Assembly (NCBI RefSeq): GCF_003391395.1
Contig: NZ_CP024190.1
Span: 2,480,001 to 2,544,000 of the forward strand
DNA: 64,000 nt
Direction of reading: 5' to 3'
Origin: Mycobacterium marinum
GTDB lineage: Bacteria > Actinomycetota > Actinomycetes > Mycobacteriales > Mycobacteriaceae
The notes under the pieces were generated by a model that had not been told where the DNA came from, did no database searches, and was given only the letters and a program-made list of their open reading frames with translations. This document shows positions 35,407-44,978 of this stretch, piece after piece (positions within the stretch are counted from its first letter, which is position 1; the number at the start of each line of letters is the position of its first letter). A program made the translations under genes and the position numbers.

Positions 35407-36210
35407 TCAGCCCAGAATCGGGAATCGACGAGTGGCGGCCAGCCTGGTGAGAGCATCCTGCATCACCGAACGAACATGTTGGTCGACCTGGTCCACGTCG
35501 GGATCCTCGCCGAATTGGGCGATGACGTCGATCGGATCCAGCACCTCGGTGACGATCTTGGTCGGCAGCGGCAGGTTGGGCGGGATAGCCGCGCTGAATC
35601 CGAACGGGAAGCCGAACGAGAGGGGCAGAATATCACTGCGCAGCAACCGCTTTAGCCCAAGCCGTTCGGCGAGCCAGGTGCCCCGGGACAGGTAGAGCTG
35701 GGTTTCCTGTCCGCCGATGGACACCGCGGGCACGATGGGGACGCCGGCTTCGATCGCGGTGCTGACGTACCCCTTGCGGCCGTTGAAGTCGATGACGTTT
35801 TCCGAAAGCGTGGGCCGGTACGCGTCGTAGTCGCCACCGGGAAACACGATCACCACCCCGCCGGAGCGCAATGCCTTTGCCGCATTGTCTCGGCTGGCCC
35901 GGATGTAGCCGGTGCGCCGGAAGAACGAACCGGTCGCGCCCATGAACAGGATGTCGTGGCTGAGCGTGTAGACCGGCCGGTCATAACCGAACTTGTCGTA
36001 GAAGTCGACGCTGAAGATCGGGACGTCCATCGGGAACATGCCACCGGAGTGGTTGCCCACCACCAGCGCCCCGCCCGGCGGAAACGAGTCCAAGCCGTGG
36101 ACCTCGGAGCGGAAGTACGTCTTCACCACCGGCCGCATCACACCGATCATGCGCCGGGTCAGGCCCGGGTCGAACTTTTCGATGTCGTTGTCGTTGTCGG
36201 TATCGCTCAC
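35407..36210 (-). CDS. PlsC-like phospholipid/glycerol acyltransferase (Rv1428c-like)
   Basis: It is predicted to transfer an acyl group to a glycerol or glycerophospholipid acceptor at the inner membrane face. The 267-residue product shows the acyltransferase-type motif VVGNHSGGMFPMDVPI, then FMGATGSFFRRTGYI, VIVFPGGDYDAYRP and AGVPIVPAVSIGGQE. The spacing between His and Asp is longer than the classic HX4D, as in several mycobacterial members. GTG 36210 with AGGGGA upstream is the favoured start. It heads the lipO-fadD12 operon. Confidence 0.86.
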   Translation of the reverse strand: MSDTDNDNDIEKFDPGLTRRMIGVMRPVVKTYFRSEVHGLDSFPPGGALVVGNHSGGMFPMDVPIFSVDFYDKFGYDRPVYTLSHDILFMGATGSFFRRTGYIRASRDNAAKALRSGGVVIVFPGGDYDAYRPTLSENVIDFNGRKGYVSTAIEAGVPIVPAVSIGGQETQLYLSRGTWLAERLGLKRLLRSDILPLSFGFPFGFSAAIPPNLPLPTKIVTEVLDPIDVIAQFGEDPDVDQVDQHVRSVMQDALTRLAATRRFPILG

Positions 36211-36420
36211 GAAGATCCCCTGACCATGGGCGCTGTGGGTCAACCGATGGTACCGATGGCCAATTGGTCCCGCGGCCGGCGGCCCCACCGGGTGGGCGGC
36301 AGTGATCTCGGCGAATCACCCACCAGAGTTCGCCGGATCGCGATAGCATCCGCCCTGCTAGATGTGCTGGGCGGCTGACCTTGCCAGAGCTGCCTGGGTC
36401 AGGCGGCGGAGGGGGGTGGG

Positions 36421-38259
36421 ATGTCGTTCGTGGTCACCGCGCCGGAGACGGTGGTCGCCGCGGCGTCCCAATTAACGGGCATCGGATCGGCAATCGAGGC
36501 GGCCAACGCGGCGGCCGCGGCCCTGACCACGCGGCTTCTTCCTGCGGCGGCTGACGAGGTATCGGCGGGGATCGCGGCGTTGATGAGCACCCACGCCCAG
36601 GAATATCAGCTCCTGGGCGGCCAGCTGGCCACCTACCACGACCAATTGGTGCAGGCCCTCGATCGGACCGCGGGTTGGTACGCGGACGCGGAAACCGGCA
36701 ACGCGGCGCTGTTGCGCAACGTGCAGCAAGACTTACTCACCGGGTTGACGGCGCCGGGCAGGGCATGGTCTGGGGCCGGCGCCGCCTCCGCGGGAGCGTC
36801 CGGCGTTGACGCGCTGATGAGTTGGGCCTTGCTGTCCGGGGGGCGCTCGGTCTTGGTCGTGGGCTCCACCGGAACCCCGCGACCGTCGTATCGCTTCATG
36901 CGGGAGGTCTACGACCTGTTCGTCACACCGCACTATTTTGGCGATTCGCTTTTCGGCGTACAGACACCCGCGCAGTTCCAGCCGTTTACCGGGATTCCCA
37001 ACCTGACCTTCGATGAATCGGCCGCTACGGGAGCCGGCTACCTGCACGCCGCGATCACGCAACAACTCGCCGACGGGAATCGCGTTGTCGTTGCCGGCTT
37101 TTCGCAGGGCGCTTCGGTGGCGACCCTGGAGATGCGGCATCTGCAGAGCCTGCCCATCGACAGCAGGCCGAGCCCCGAGGACCTCTCGTTCGTATTGCTC
37201 GGCAATCCGAACAACCCGAACGGCGGGATCCTGGCGCGTTTTCCAGGTCTGTATATCCAATCAGTGGGTCTGACATTCAATGGCGCGACGCCGGTCACCG
37301 AGTACCCGACGACGGTCTACACGACCCAATATGACGGCTTTGCCGATTTCCCGCAGTACCCGCTCAATGTCGTCGCGGACGTCAATGCGCTGTTGGGTAT
37401 CTCCTATTCGCACAGCCTCTACTACGGGCTCACGCCTGATCAAGTGGCGGCGGGCGTGGTGCTGCCGGTGTCCTCGCCGGACGTCAACACCACCTATATC
37501 TTGATCCCGAACGAGCACTTGCCTTTGCTGCAACCGCTGCGCGGCATTGTGCCCGATTCGGTGCTCGATGGCATTGAGCCCGGTCTGCGCGACGTCGTTG
37601 AGTTGGGCTACGACCGAACCGGATACGCGGATGTACCCACCCCCGCGTCGTTGTTCCCCGCCAATGTCAATCCCAACGTGGTCGCGGGCGCGTTCGTCGA
37701 GAGCGCGGTGCGGGGGATCGATAATGGCCTGGCCGGCATGGGGCTACCGCCGCTACCGGATCTGCCGGCCGCGCCGTTGCTGCCGGAAATATGGAGCAAT
37801 GCGCCGCCCATCCCCGGCTGGCCGGCGAGTGTTCCTAGCACCATTGCGGTTCCACCGCAGCTCGGCGGTGCGATAGCCGGGCCGCTCGATCATCTGTATC
37901 GCACACTCGACAGCGTCATCAACGGGCAGATAAATCCCGCCATCACATCGGGCATCTACCAATATGGTGCCGACCTCTCCGCCGAGGCCGCCAGGCCCGG
38001 CGCTTCTTCCGAACTGCTCAACGCGATCTACGTTGGCCGGCAGGTGTTGCCGATCTTGATCGAAGGGCCGGGGGTCATTCTGACCGCCGATACCTACTAT
38101 TCGATCAACGCGATCAAGGATCTGGCGGCCGGCAACCTCAGCGGCTTCAATCAAAACCTGCAACTCATCCCTGCCACCAACGCCATGCTGCTGACTTTCG
38201 GTGCGACAATTCCGATCGCGGCCGGGGTCTCCGCATACATAGGTCGTGACTTTCCCTGA
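36421..38259 (+). CDS. PE16: PE-family protein with PE-PPE serine hydrolase domain (PE16/Rv1430-like)
   Basis: This is a 612-residue secreted PE protein. The PE helical hairpin (residues 1-95) ends with the type VII secretion signal YxxxE at Tyr87-Glu91. An alpha/beta-hydrolase PE-PPE domain follows (about 145-370), with the nucleophile elbow GFSQGA (Ser228). M. tuberculosis PE16 has esterase activity on short-chain esters. This copy is longer than the remembered 528-residue Rv1430, through a C-terminal extension (about residues 400-612) with hydrophobic helices and Pro-rich linkers. A GGAGG-type site lies just before ATG 36421. Confidence 0.9.
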   Translation: MSFVVTAPETVVAAASQLTGIGSAIEAANAAAAALTTRLLPAAADEVSAGIAALMSTHAQEYQLLGGQLATYHDQLVQALDRTAGWYADAETGNAALLRNVQQDLLTGLTAPGRAWSGAGAASAGASGVDALMSWALLSGGRSVLVVGSTGTPRPSYRFMREVYDLFVTPHYFGDSLFGVQTPAQFQPFTGIPNLTFDESAATGAGYLHAAITQQLADGNRVVVAGFSQGASVATLEMRHLQSLPIDSRPSPEDLSFVLLGNPNNPNGGILARFPGLYIQSVGLTFNGATPVTEYPTTVYTTQYDGFADFPQYPLNVVADVNALLGISYSHSLYYGLTPDQVAAGVVLPVSSPDVNTTYILIPNEHLPLLQPLRGIVPDSVLDGIEPGLRDVVELGYDRTGYADVPTPASLFPANVNPNVVAGAFVESAVRGIDNGLAGMGLPPLPDLPAAPLLPEIWSNAPPIPGWPASVPSTIAVPPQLGGAIAGPLDHLYRTLDSVINGQINPAITSGIYQYGADLSAEAARPGASSELLNAIYVGRQVLPILIEGPGVILTADTYYSINAIKDLAAGNLSGFNQNLQLIPATNAMLLTFGATIPIAAGVSAYIGRDFP

Positions 38260-38452
38260 TAGTTGCCGCGTCGGTGCAGCAACCTGAAGGCGTGAAGGCC
38301 GTGAAGGCATTGTGTGCTAGTGCTTTTGGTCGCGGCCGGACGGGGAAAGCACGGCGGGATTCAAAAGCATCTATTCGTCGGCCGCGTGGTGCCGATAGAT
38401 TGGAACCGCAAGGGACACACCAGCAGGGTTTCGCACCGAGAATGAGGCCGCT
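38260..38452. other. PE16-Rv1431 intergenic region
   Basis: This 193-nt gap has no gene. Short GTGAAGGC-like repeats occur near 38290-38307. No firm promoter was seen. Confidence 0.35.
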
Positions 38453-40201
38453 ATGGGATTCATGTCACCGGACTTGCCAGACGTCGATCACGAAACCTGG
38501 CATACCCTGCCACGTGCAACGCGACTGCAGGTTGTTACTCGGCACTGGGCCGAACATGGCTTCGGGACCCCGTATGCGGTTTACCTGCTCTATTTGCTCA
38601 AGATCGGGATCTACGTCGCCGCCCCCGCGGCGATCATCTCGCTGACGCCGGGTTTGGGTGGGCTGGGGCATATCGCCGACTGGTGGACGCAACCAATCGT
38701 GTATCAGAAGGTCATCATCTTCACGCTGCTGTTCGAGGTCCTCGGATTTGGCTGCGGCTCCGGACCGTTGACCGGGCGGTTCATGCCGCCGGTTGGCGGG
38801 TTCCTTTATTGGCTGCGACCCAAGACAATTCGCCTGCCCCCCTGGCCGGCAAAGGTGCCCTTCACCGATGGGGACACTCGCACCGTGGTGGATGTGACGC
38901 TCTACGCCATCGTCCTGATCAGCGGGGGATGGGCACTGCTTTCTCCCGGCCATGCCGGGCCGGTGACAGCCAGCGGTGACGTCGGCCTGATCGACCCGAT
39001 CCTGGTGGTACCGACGATCATCGCGCTGGCGTTACTGGGTCTGCGTGACAAGACGGTCTTTTTGGCCGCGCGCGGGGAACACTATTGGCTGAAGCTGTTC
39101 GTGTTCTTCTTCCCGTTCACCGATCAGATTGCGGCGTTCAAGATCATCATGCTCTGCCTGTGGTGGGGAGCGGCCACATCCAAGCTCAACCACCATTTCC
39201 CGTACGTCGTCGCGGTGATGACCAGCAATAACGCGCTACTGCGCGGCAGGCTGTTCAATCCGATCAAGCATCTGCTCTACCGCGACTACGTCAACGACCT
39301 GCGCCCGTCCTGGCTGCCGAAACTCATGGCCCACGTGGGTGGGACCACGGCGGAGTTCCTGGTTCCGGCGGTTCTGGTGCTCGTCGCCGGTGACCAGCCG
39401 TGGCGCTGGTTCCTGATCGGGTTCATGGTGATCTTCCACCTCAACATCCTTTCCAACCTCCCCATGGGAGTCCCGCTGGAGTGGAATGTGTTCTTCATCT
39501 TTTCGCTGTTCTATCTGTTCGGGCACTACGGTTCGATCCGCGCCATAGATCTTCGATCCCCGCTGCTGCTGGTGATCGTGCTCGCCGCTTTCGCCGTGGT
39601 GGTAGCGGGAAACCTTTTCCCGGAAAAGATTTCGTTCTTGCCGGCGATGCGCTACTACGCGGGTAACTGGGCCACCAGCGTGTGGTGTTTCCGTGCCGGG
39701 GCCGAGGAAAAGATCGAGGCCAGCGTCGTCAAGAGCTCCGCGCTGGTGGTCAACCAGTTGGCCAAGCTCTACGACGCGAACACGGCCGAAATCATGGCCG
39801 ACAAGACGGCCGCGTTCCGGGCCATGCATACCCACGGCAGGGCGCTCAACGGGTTGTTGCCCCGGGCGATCGGCAACGAAGCCGAGTACAAGGTCCGTGA
39901 GGGCGAAATCGTGGCCGGGCCGCTGGTCGGCTGGAACTTCGGCGAGGGCCACCTGCACAATGAGCAGCTGGTACAGGCCGTGCAGCGGCGTTGCAATTTC
40001 GCCGACGGCGACCTGCGCGTCATCATCCTTGAAGGTCAACCGATCCACATCCAAAAGCAGTGGTACCGCATCGTCGACGCCAAGACCGGATTGATCGAAG
40101 CCGGGTACGTCACAGTCGAGGACATGCTTGCCCGGCAGCCGTGGCCCGAGCCCGGCGACGAATTTCCGGTACACGTGACGACTCAACGCGCCGCCCAATG
40201 A
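38453..40201 (+). CDS. DUF3556 transmembrane protein (Rv1431-like)
   Basis: The 582-residue polytopic inner-membrane protein resembles Rv1431. About seven to nine hydrophobic helices occupy residues 45-395; the last 180 residues form a soluble domain (MHTHGRALNGLLPRAIG, LVGWNFGEGHLHNEQL, IILEGQPIHIQKQWYRI). Function unknown. ATG 38453 is chosen, with ATG 38462 as alternative. The stop overlaps the start of the following oxidoreductase gene (ATGA), a coupling that suggests a membrane-associated partnership in lipid or isoprenoid oxidation (inference). Confidence 0.85.
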   Translation: MGFMSPDLPDVDHETWHTLPRATRLQVVTRHWAEHGFGTPYAVYLLYLLKIGIYVAAPAAIISLTPGLGGLGHIADWWTQPIVYQKVIIFTLLFEVLGFGCGSGPLTGRFMPPVGGFLYWLRPKTIRLPPWPAKVPFTDGDTRTVVDVTLYAIVLISGGWALLSPGHAGPVTASGDVGLIDPILVVPTIIALALLGLRDKTVFLAARGEHYWLKLFVFFFPFTDQIAAFKIIMLCLWWGAATSKLNHHFPYVVAVMTSNNALLRGRLFNPIKHLLYRDYVNDLRPSWLPKLMAHVGGTTAEFLVPAVLVLVAGDQPWRWFLIGFMVIFHLNILSNLPMGVPLEWNVFFIFSLFYLFGHYGSIRAIDLRSPLLLVIVLAAFAVVVAGNLFPEKISFLPAMRYYAGNWATSVWCFRAGAEEKIEASVVKSSALVVNQLAKLYDANTAEIMADKTAAFRAMHTHGRALNGLLPRAIGNEAEYKVREGEIVAGPLVGWNFGEGHLHNEQLVQAVQRRCNFADGDLRVIILEGQPIHIQKQWYRIVDAKTGLIEAGYVTVEDMLARQPWPEPGDEFPVHVTTQRAAQ

Positions 40202-41619
40202 CCAAGGCAGTCGTTGTCGGGGCCGGGCCCAACGGCCTGGCCGCCGCGATCCAGTTGGCCAGGCACGGGGTCGAGGTGCAGGTGCTTGAAGCGCACGACA
40301 CCATCGGTGGGGGAGCGCGTTCGGGTGAGCTGACCGTGCCCGGGGTGATCCACGATCACTGCTCAGCGTTTCACCCACTGGGTGTCGGCTCACCGTTCTG
40401 GAATGAGATCGACCTTCAAAGCTACGGGTTGACGTGGAATTGGCCCGAAGTCGACTGCGCACATCCGCTCGACGACGGCACGGCCGGGGTGCTGCACCAG
40501 TCGATTGAACACACGGCGGCGGGCATGGGGCCCGACGGCAAACGGTGGCGCCGTGCGGTGGGGGACCTGGCGGCCGGTTTCGATGAACTGGCGGGCGACC
40601 TGCTCCGCCCGGTGCTCGGCGTTCCCCGTCACCCGCTTCGGCTGGCCGCCTTCGGGCCTCGGGCGGCGCTGCCCGCCACCATGATGGCGCGCTGGTTCCG
40701 TACCGAGCAGGCGCGCGCACTGTTCGGAGGCGCTGCCGCGCACGTCTACACCCGGCTGGACCGGCCGCTGACCGCGTCGCTGGGGTTGATGATCTTGGCC
40801 AGCGGCCACCGCTACGGCTGGCCCGTCGCACAAGGCGGTTCCGGGTCGATAACCGCGGCACTGGGAGCCGCCCTGAACGCGCTCGGCGGTGTCGTGGCCA
40901 CGGGGATAACCGTCACCAGCCGCCGTGACATCCCCGATGCCGACATCGTCATGCTCGACCTCAGCCCGGCCAACGTTCTGACGCTGTACGGCGATGCGAT
41001 GCCCGCGCGGATCAGGCGGTCCTACCGGCGTTATCGGGAAGGATCGTCGGCGTTCAAGGTCGACTTCGCCATCGAAGGCGACATTCCATGGACCAATCCT
41101 GACTGCCGGCGGGCCGGGACCGTCCACCTCGGGGGCACGTTCGCCGAGATCGCGGACACCGAACGCCAACGCGCACAAGGTCGAATGGTGCAACGACCGT
41201 TCGTCTTGATCGGGCAGCAATACCTGGCCGACCCGTCGCGTTCGGCGGGCAACATCAACCCGATCTGGGCCTACGCACACGTACCGTTCGGCTATACCGG
41301 CGACGCCACTGCCGCCGTCATCGACCAGATAGAACGATTCGCGCCCGGATTCCGCGATCGCATCACCGCGACCGTCAGCAAGTCGACCGCCGAACTACAG
41401 GCCTACAACCGCAACTTCATCGGCGGTGACATCATCGGCGGGGCCAATGACGGGCTCCAGGTCATTTTCCGGCCGCGGATAGCCCTCGATCCGTATGCGA
41501 TCGGGGTACCCGGTGTCTATCTGTGTTCCCAATCCGCCCCGCCGGGCGCCGGAATCCACGGACTGTGTGGCTACCACGCCGCGGAATCGGCGTTGCAGGG
41601 GTTGCGTAAGCGGCGCTGA
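40198..41619 (+). CDS. FAD-dependent phytoene dehydrogenase-like oxidoreductase (Rv1432-like)
   Basis: The 473-residue FAD oxidoreductase of the phytoene desaturase/retinol saturase type has the N-terminal dinucleotide motif VVVGAGPNGLAAAIQLA, LEAHDTIGGGARSGEL, and the C-terminal FAD-binding PPGAGIHGLCGYHAAESAL. It probably oxidises or saturates a hydrophobic polyene or lipid; the substrate is unknown. Start ATG 40198 is fixed by overlap with the DUF3556 gene. Length equals the remembered Rv1432. Confidence 0.9.
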   Translation: MTKAVVVGAGPNGLAAAIQLARHGVEVQVLEAHDTIGGGARSGELTVPGVIHDHCSAFHPLGVGSPFWNEIDLQSYGLTWNWPEVDCAHPLDDGTAGVLHQSIEHTAAGMGPDGKRWRRAVGDLAAGFDELAGDLLRPVLGVPRHPLRLAAFGPRAALPATMMARWFRTEQARALFGGAAAHVYTRLDRPLTASLGLMILASGHRYGWPVAQGGSGSITAALGAALNALGGVVATGITVTSRRDIPDADIVMLDLSPANVLTLYGDAMPARIRRSYRRYREGSSAFKVDFAIEGDIPWTNPDCRRAGTVHLGGTFAEIADTERQRAQGRMVQRPFVLIGQQYLADPSRSAGNINPIWAYAHVPFGYTGDATAAVIDQIERFAPGFRDRITATVSKSTAELQAYNRNFIGGDIIGGANDGLQVIFRPRIALDPYAIGVPGVYLCSQSAPPGAGIHGLCGYHAAESALQGLRKRR

Positions 41620-41626
41620 GGCTGTC

Positions 41627-42352
41627 TCAGCCGGCTCCCGCACCCGACGGGCCGGGCTGAACCGGCTGACCCGCCACAGGTCCGCCGGCCGGCGCCGGAC
41701 CGATTGGCCCGTCCTTGCCGGTTCCCGACATATCGATGATGGGAGCTCCGGCCGCCGGAACGCCCGCGGGCACCGGCCCGAGCGCGATCAGCGGAACGCC
41801 GGCCGGGATGGGTACCGGTGCGCCGGCCGCGATGGGGATGGGTGCGCCGGCCGGGATGGGTACCGGTGCGCCGGCCGGGATGGGGATGGGTGCGCCGGCC
41901 GGGATGGGGATGGGTGCGCCGGCCGGGATGGGGATGGGTGCGCCGGCCGGGATGGGGATGGGTGCGCCGGCCGGGATGGGCACGGGTGCGCCGGCCGGGA
42001 TGGGTACCGGTGCGGCCGCCGCGGCCCCACCGAGATCGATCAGTGGCGCACCAGCCGGAAGCACCGGAATGGGACCTGGCACCGCCATCGGAACACCAGC
42101 CATGTCATTGATGGGAGCGCTGGCCGCGCATGTCGCGCCGGCCGCTGCCGGACCGCCGGCCGCAGCTGGACCGCCCGCCGCAGCCGGACCGCCCGCCGCC
42201 GGTGCTCCGCCTTCGCCCGCCATCCCTTGGATGCACGCGTAGCCGTCGGTTTTCAGCGGGACAGCTGCCGCTTGTGGGCTCAACGCAATAGCGGCTCCGC
42301 ACAGCCCAGCGCAGGCAACTACCTTGAAGTTGAACCGATCAAAGATCGTCAT
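41627..42352 (-). CDS. Secreted Pro/Ala/Gly-rich repeat protein (Rv1435c-like)
   Basis: This is a predicted exported protein of 241 residues. A signal peptide (FKVVACAGLCGAAIALSPQAAA) is followed by a short segment with two cysteines (YACIQGM, ATCAAS), a Gly-Gly-Pro-Ala-Ala-Ala repeat block, and about nine copies of an eight-residue unit IPIPAGAP encoded by a 24-bp tandem DNA array. The C-terminus is Pro/Gly-rich. ATG 42352 has GAGGAG upstream; a GTG at 42412 is unlikely. It stands where H37Rv has the secreted Pro/Gly/Val-rich Rv1435c. It may be a cell-wall or surface protein; no enzyme motif is seen. Confidence 0.85.
   Translation of the reverse strand: MTIFDRFNFKVVACAGLCGAAIALSPQAAAVPLKTDGYACIQGMAGEGGAPAAGGPAAAGGPAAAGGPAAAGATCAASAPINDMAGVPMAVPGPIPVLPAGAPLIDLGGAAAAAPVPIPAGAPVPIPAGAPIPIPAGAPIPIPAGAPIPIPAGAPIPIPAGAPVPIPAGAPIPIAAGAPVPIPAGVPLIALGPVPAGVPAAGAPIIDMSGTGKDGPIGPAPAGGPVAGQPVQPGPSGAGAG
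41796..42011. repeat. 24-bp tandem repeat array (about nine copies)
   Basis: Units begin near 41796, 41820, 41844, 41868, 41892, 41916, 41940, 41964 and 41988, each of the form GCGCCGGCCGGGATGGGNANN plus GGT. Most variation is at two positions that alternate ATC/ACC-type codons (Ile or Val). Being 24 bp, loss or gain of copies keeps the reading frame. It is a likely variable-number locus. Confidence 0.9.
42130..42205. repeat. 18-bp repeats coding Gly-Gly-Pro-Ala-Ala-Ala
   Basis: Three to four imperfect 18-bp units (CCGCCGCAGCCGGACCGC type) lie in the N-terminal part of the same secreted protein. They are separate from the 24-bp array. Confidence 0.7.
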
Positions 42353-42695
42353 CAACGCCGACTCCTCTTTATTCGCGCCCGGTACTTCTGCAATCAATTG
42401 GTGCAGTAACACCGCATGGTCCTACTGCACTCGTGTCTAGCCGACCGGCACAATTGTTAGCGGCCGCCGCGATACACGCGCCGCGCCGCACCGCGCCGTT
42501 TCCAAATGGTGACGTTTCCCCTCGAATCCCCTTCCGGCCCTGTCCGCCGGGGCCGGCGAACCCGCCGCGCCGCGCCTGGGTTTTCGCGGCCGCAGAGTTC
42601 TGGCATTTGTTACCGGCAGGGCGGTGACGCGTGTCACTGATCTAGGCTGACGGGCAAGGCGCTTTTAGGCGGACATGGAAGGCAGGGAGAGGCAA
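42353..42695. other. Divergent regulatory region upstream of gap
   Basis: This 343-nt region has no supported gene. It separates the secreted repeat protein (minus) from gap (plus). It holds a CRP-like palindrome at 42624-42637 and a TANNNT -10-like TAGGCT at 42643-42648. The rest is GC-rich without recognisable structure. Rv1433 and Rv1434, present here in H37Rv as recalled, are missing. Confidence 0.5.
42624..42637. promoter_or_regulatory. CRP-like palindrome upstream of gap-pgk-tpiA
   Basis: The sequence GTGACGCGTGTCAC contains GTGA-N6-TCAC, the core of the CRP (Rv3676) consensus. It lies 6 nt before the -10-like TAGGCT (42643-42648) and about 60 nt before the gap GTG. Binding at that place would probably repress or compete with RNA polymerase. 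The match is to the core only; the outer T/A of the full consensus are not both present. Confidence 0.5.
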
Positions 42696-43715
<1,020 letters not shown>

Positions 43716-43727
43716 GTTCCGGCAGCC

Positions 43728-44978
43728 GTGACCATCCATTCCCTTGAAGACCTTCTCGCTGAAGGTGTTTCGGGTCGCGGGGTGCTGGTGCGCTCCGATC
43801 TGAATGTGCCGCTCGACGAGAACGGTGTCATTACCGATGCGGGCCGCATCACCGCGTCGGTACCGACGTTGAAAGCGCTGCTCGACGCCGGCGCCAAGGT
43901 CGTCATCGCAGCGCATTTGGGTCGTCCCAAGGATGGGCCCGACCCGAAGCTGTCTCTGGAGCCGGTTGCCGCGGCTCTTGGCGAGCAACTGGGCCGGCAC
44001 GTGCAGTTGGCCGGAGACATCGTCGGCACCGATGCGCTCGCTCGCGCCGAAGGACTGACCGACGGCGACGTCCTGCTGCTGGAGAACATCCGCTTCGACA
44101 AGCGCGAAACCAGCAAGGACGACGGCGAGCGCCTCGCTTTGGCCAAGCAGCTCGCCGAACTGGTCAGCCCGGGAGGTGCTTTCGTCTCGGATGGCTTTGG
44201 CGTGGTGCACCGCAAGCAAGCTTCGGTGTATGACGTCGCCACATTGCTGCCGCACTACGCCGGCAGGTTGGTGGCTGATGAAATCCGCGTGCTCGAGCAG
44301 TTGACCAGTTCGACCGAGCGGCCGTACGCGGTGGTGCTGGGCGGGTCGAAGGTATCCGACAAGCTCGGTGTCATCGAGTCGCTGGCAACCAAGGCCGACA
44401 GCATCGTGATCGGCGGCGGAATGTGTTTCACATTCCTTGCCGCCCAAGGCTACTCGGTCGGCACGTCGCTGCTGGAGAAAGAGATGATCGACACCTGTCG
44501 AAGGCTGCTCGACACCTACCACGATGTGCTGCGGCTACCCGTCGACGTGGTGGTGACCGAGAAGTTCGCCGCCGATTCACCACCTCAAACCGTTGCCGCG
44601 GATGCGATCCCGGCCGACACGATGGGCTTGGATATCGGGCCGGGATCGGTCAAGAGGTTCGCCGCGCTGCTGTCCAACGCCAAAACCATCTTCTGGAATG
44701 GCCCGATGGGCGTATTCGAATTCCCGGCGTACGCGACGGGCACCAGGGGCATCGCCGAGGCGATTGTCGCGGCGACCGGCAAAGGTGCGTTCAGCGTGGT
44801 CGGCGGCGGTGACTCCGCTGCCGCGGTTCGCGCGCTTGGCATTTCGGAGGGATCGTTCTCGCACATTTCCACCGGCGGCGGCGCGTCGCTGGAATACCTG
44901 GAGGGCAAGACGCTGCCCGGCATCGAGGTGCTCGGTAGACCCCAGCCCGGCCAAACCGAGGGCGGAGGACCCGCGTGA
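43728..44978 (+). CDS. pgk: Phosphoglycerate kinase
   Basis: It transfers phosphate from 1,3-bisphosphoglycerate to ADP. Motifs over 416 residues are VLVRSDLNVPL near the start, HLGRPKDG, LLENIRFDKRETSK, VLGGSKVSDKLGV, and the nucleotide site SVVGGGDSAAAV near the end. Start GTG 43728. The stop overlaps the tpiA start (GTGA at 44975-44978), typical of a coupled glycolytic operon. Confidence 0.97.
   Translation: MTIHSLEDLLAEGVSGRGVLVRSDLNVPLDENGVITDAGRITASVPTLKALLDAGAKVVIAAHLGRPKDGPDPKLSLEPVAAALGEQLGRHVQLAGDIVGTDALARAEGLTDGDVLLLENIRFDKRETSKDDGERLALAKQLAELVSPGGAFVSDGFGVVHRKQASVYDVATLLPHYAGRLVADEIRVLEQLTSSTERPYAVVLGGSKVSDKLGVIESLATKADSIVIGGGMCFTFLAAQGYSVGTSLLEKEMIDTCRRLLDTYHDVLRLPVDVVVTEKFAADSPPQTVAADAIPADTMGLDIGPGSVKRFAALLSNAKTIFWNGPMGVFEFPAYATGTRGIAEAIVAATGKGAFSVVGGGDSAAAVRALGISEGSFSHISTGGGASLEYLEGKTLPGIEVLGRPQPGQTEGGGPA

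Noticed and set aside
41715..42242. 175-codon plus-strand frame of GMGAPAG repeats
   Set aside because: It is the opposite strand of the 24-bp array. The minus-strand frame has a signal peptide and ribosome-binding site; this one has neither.
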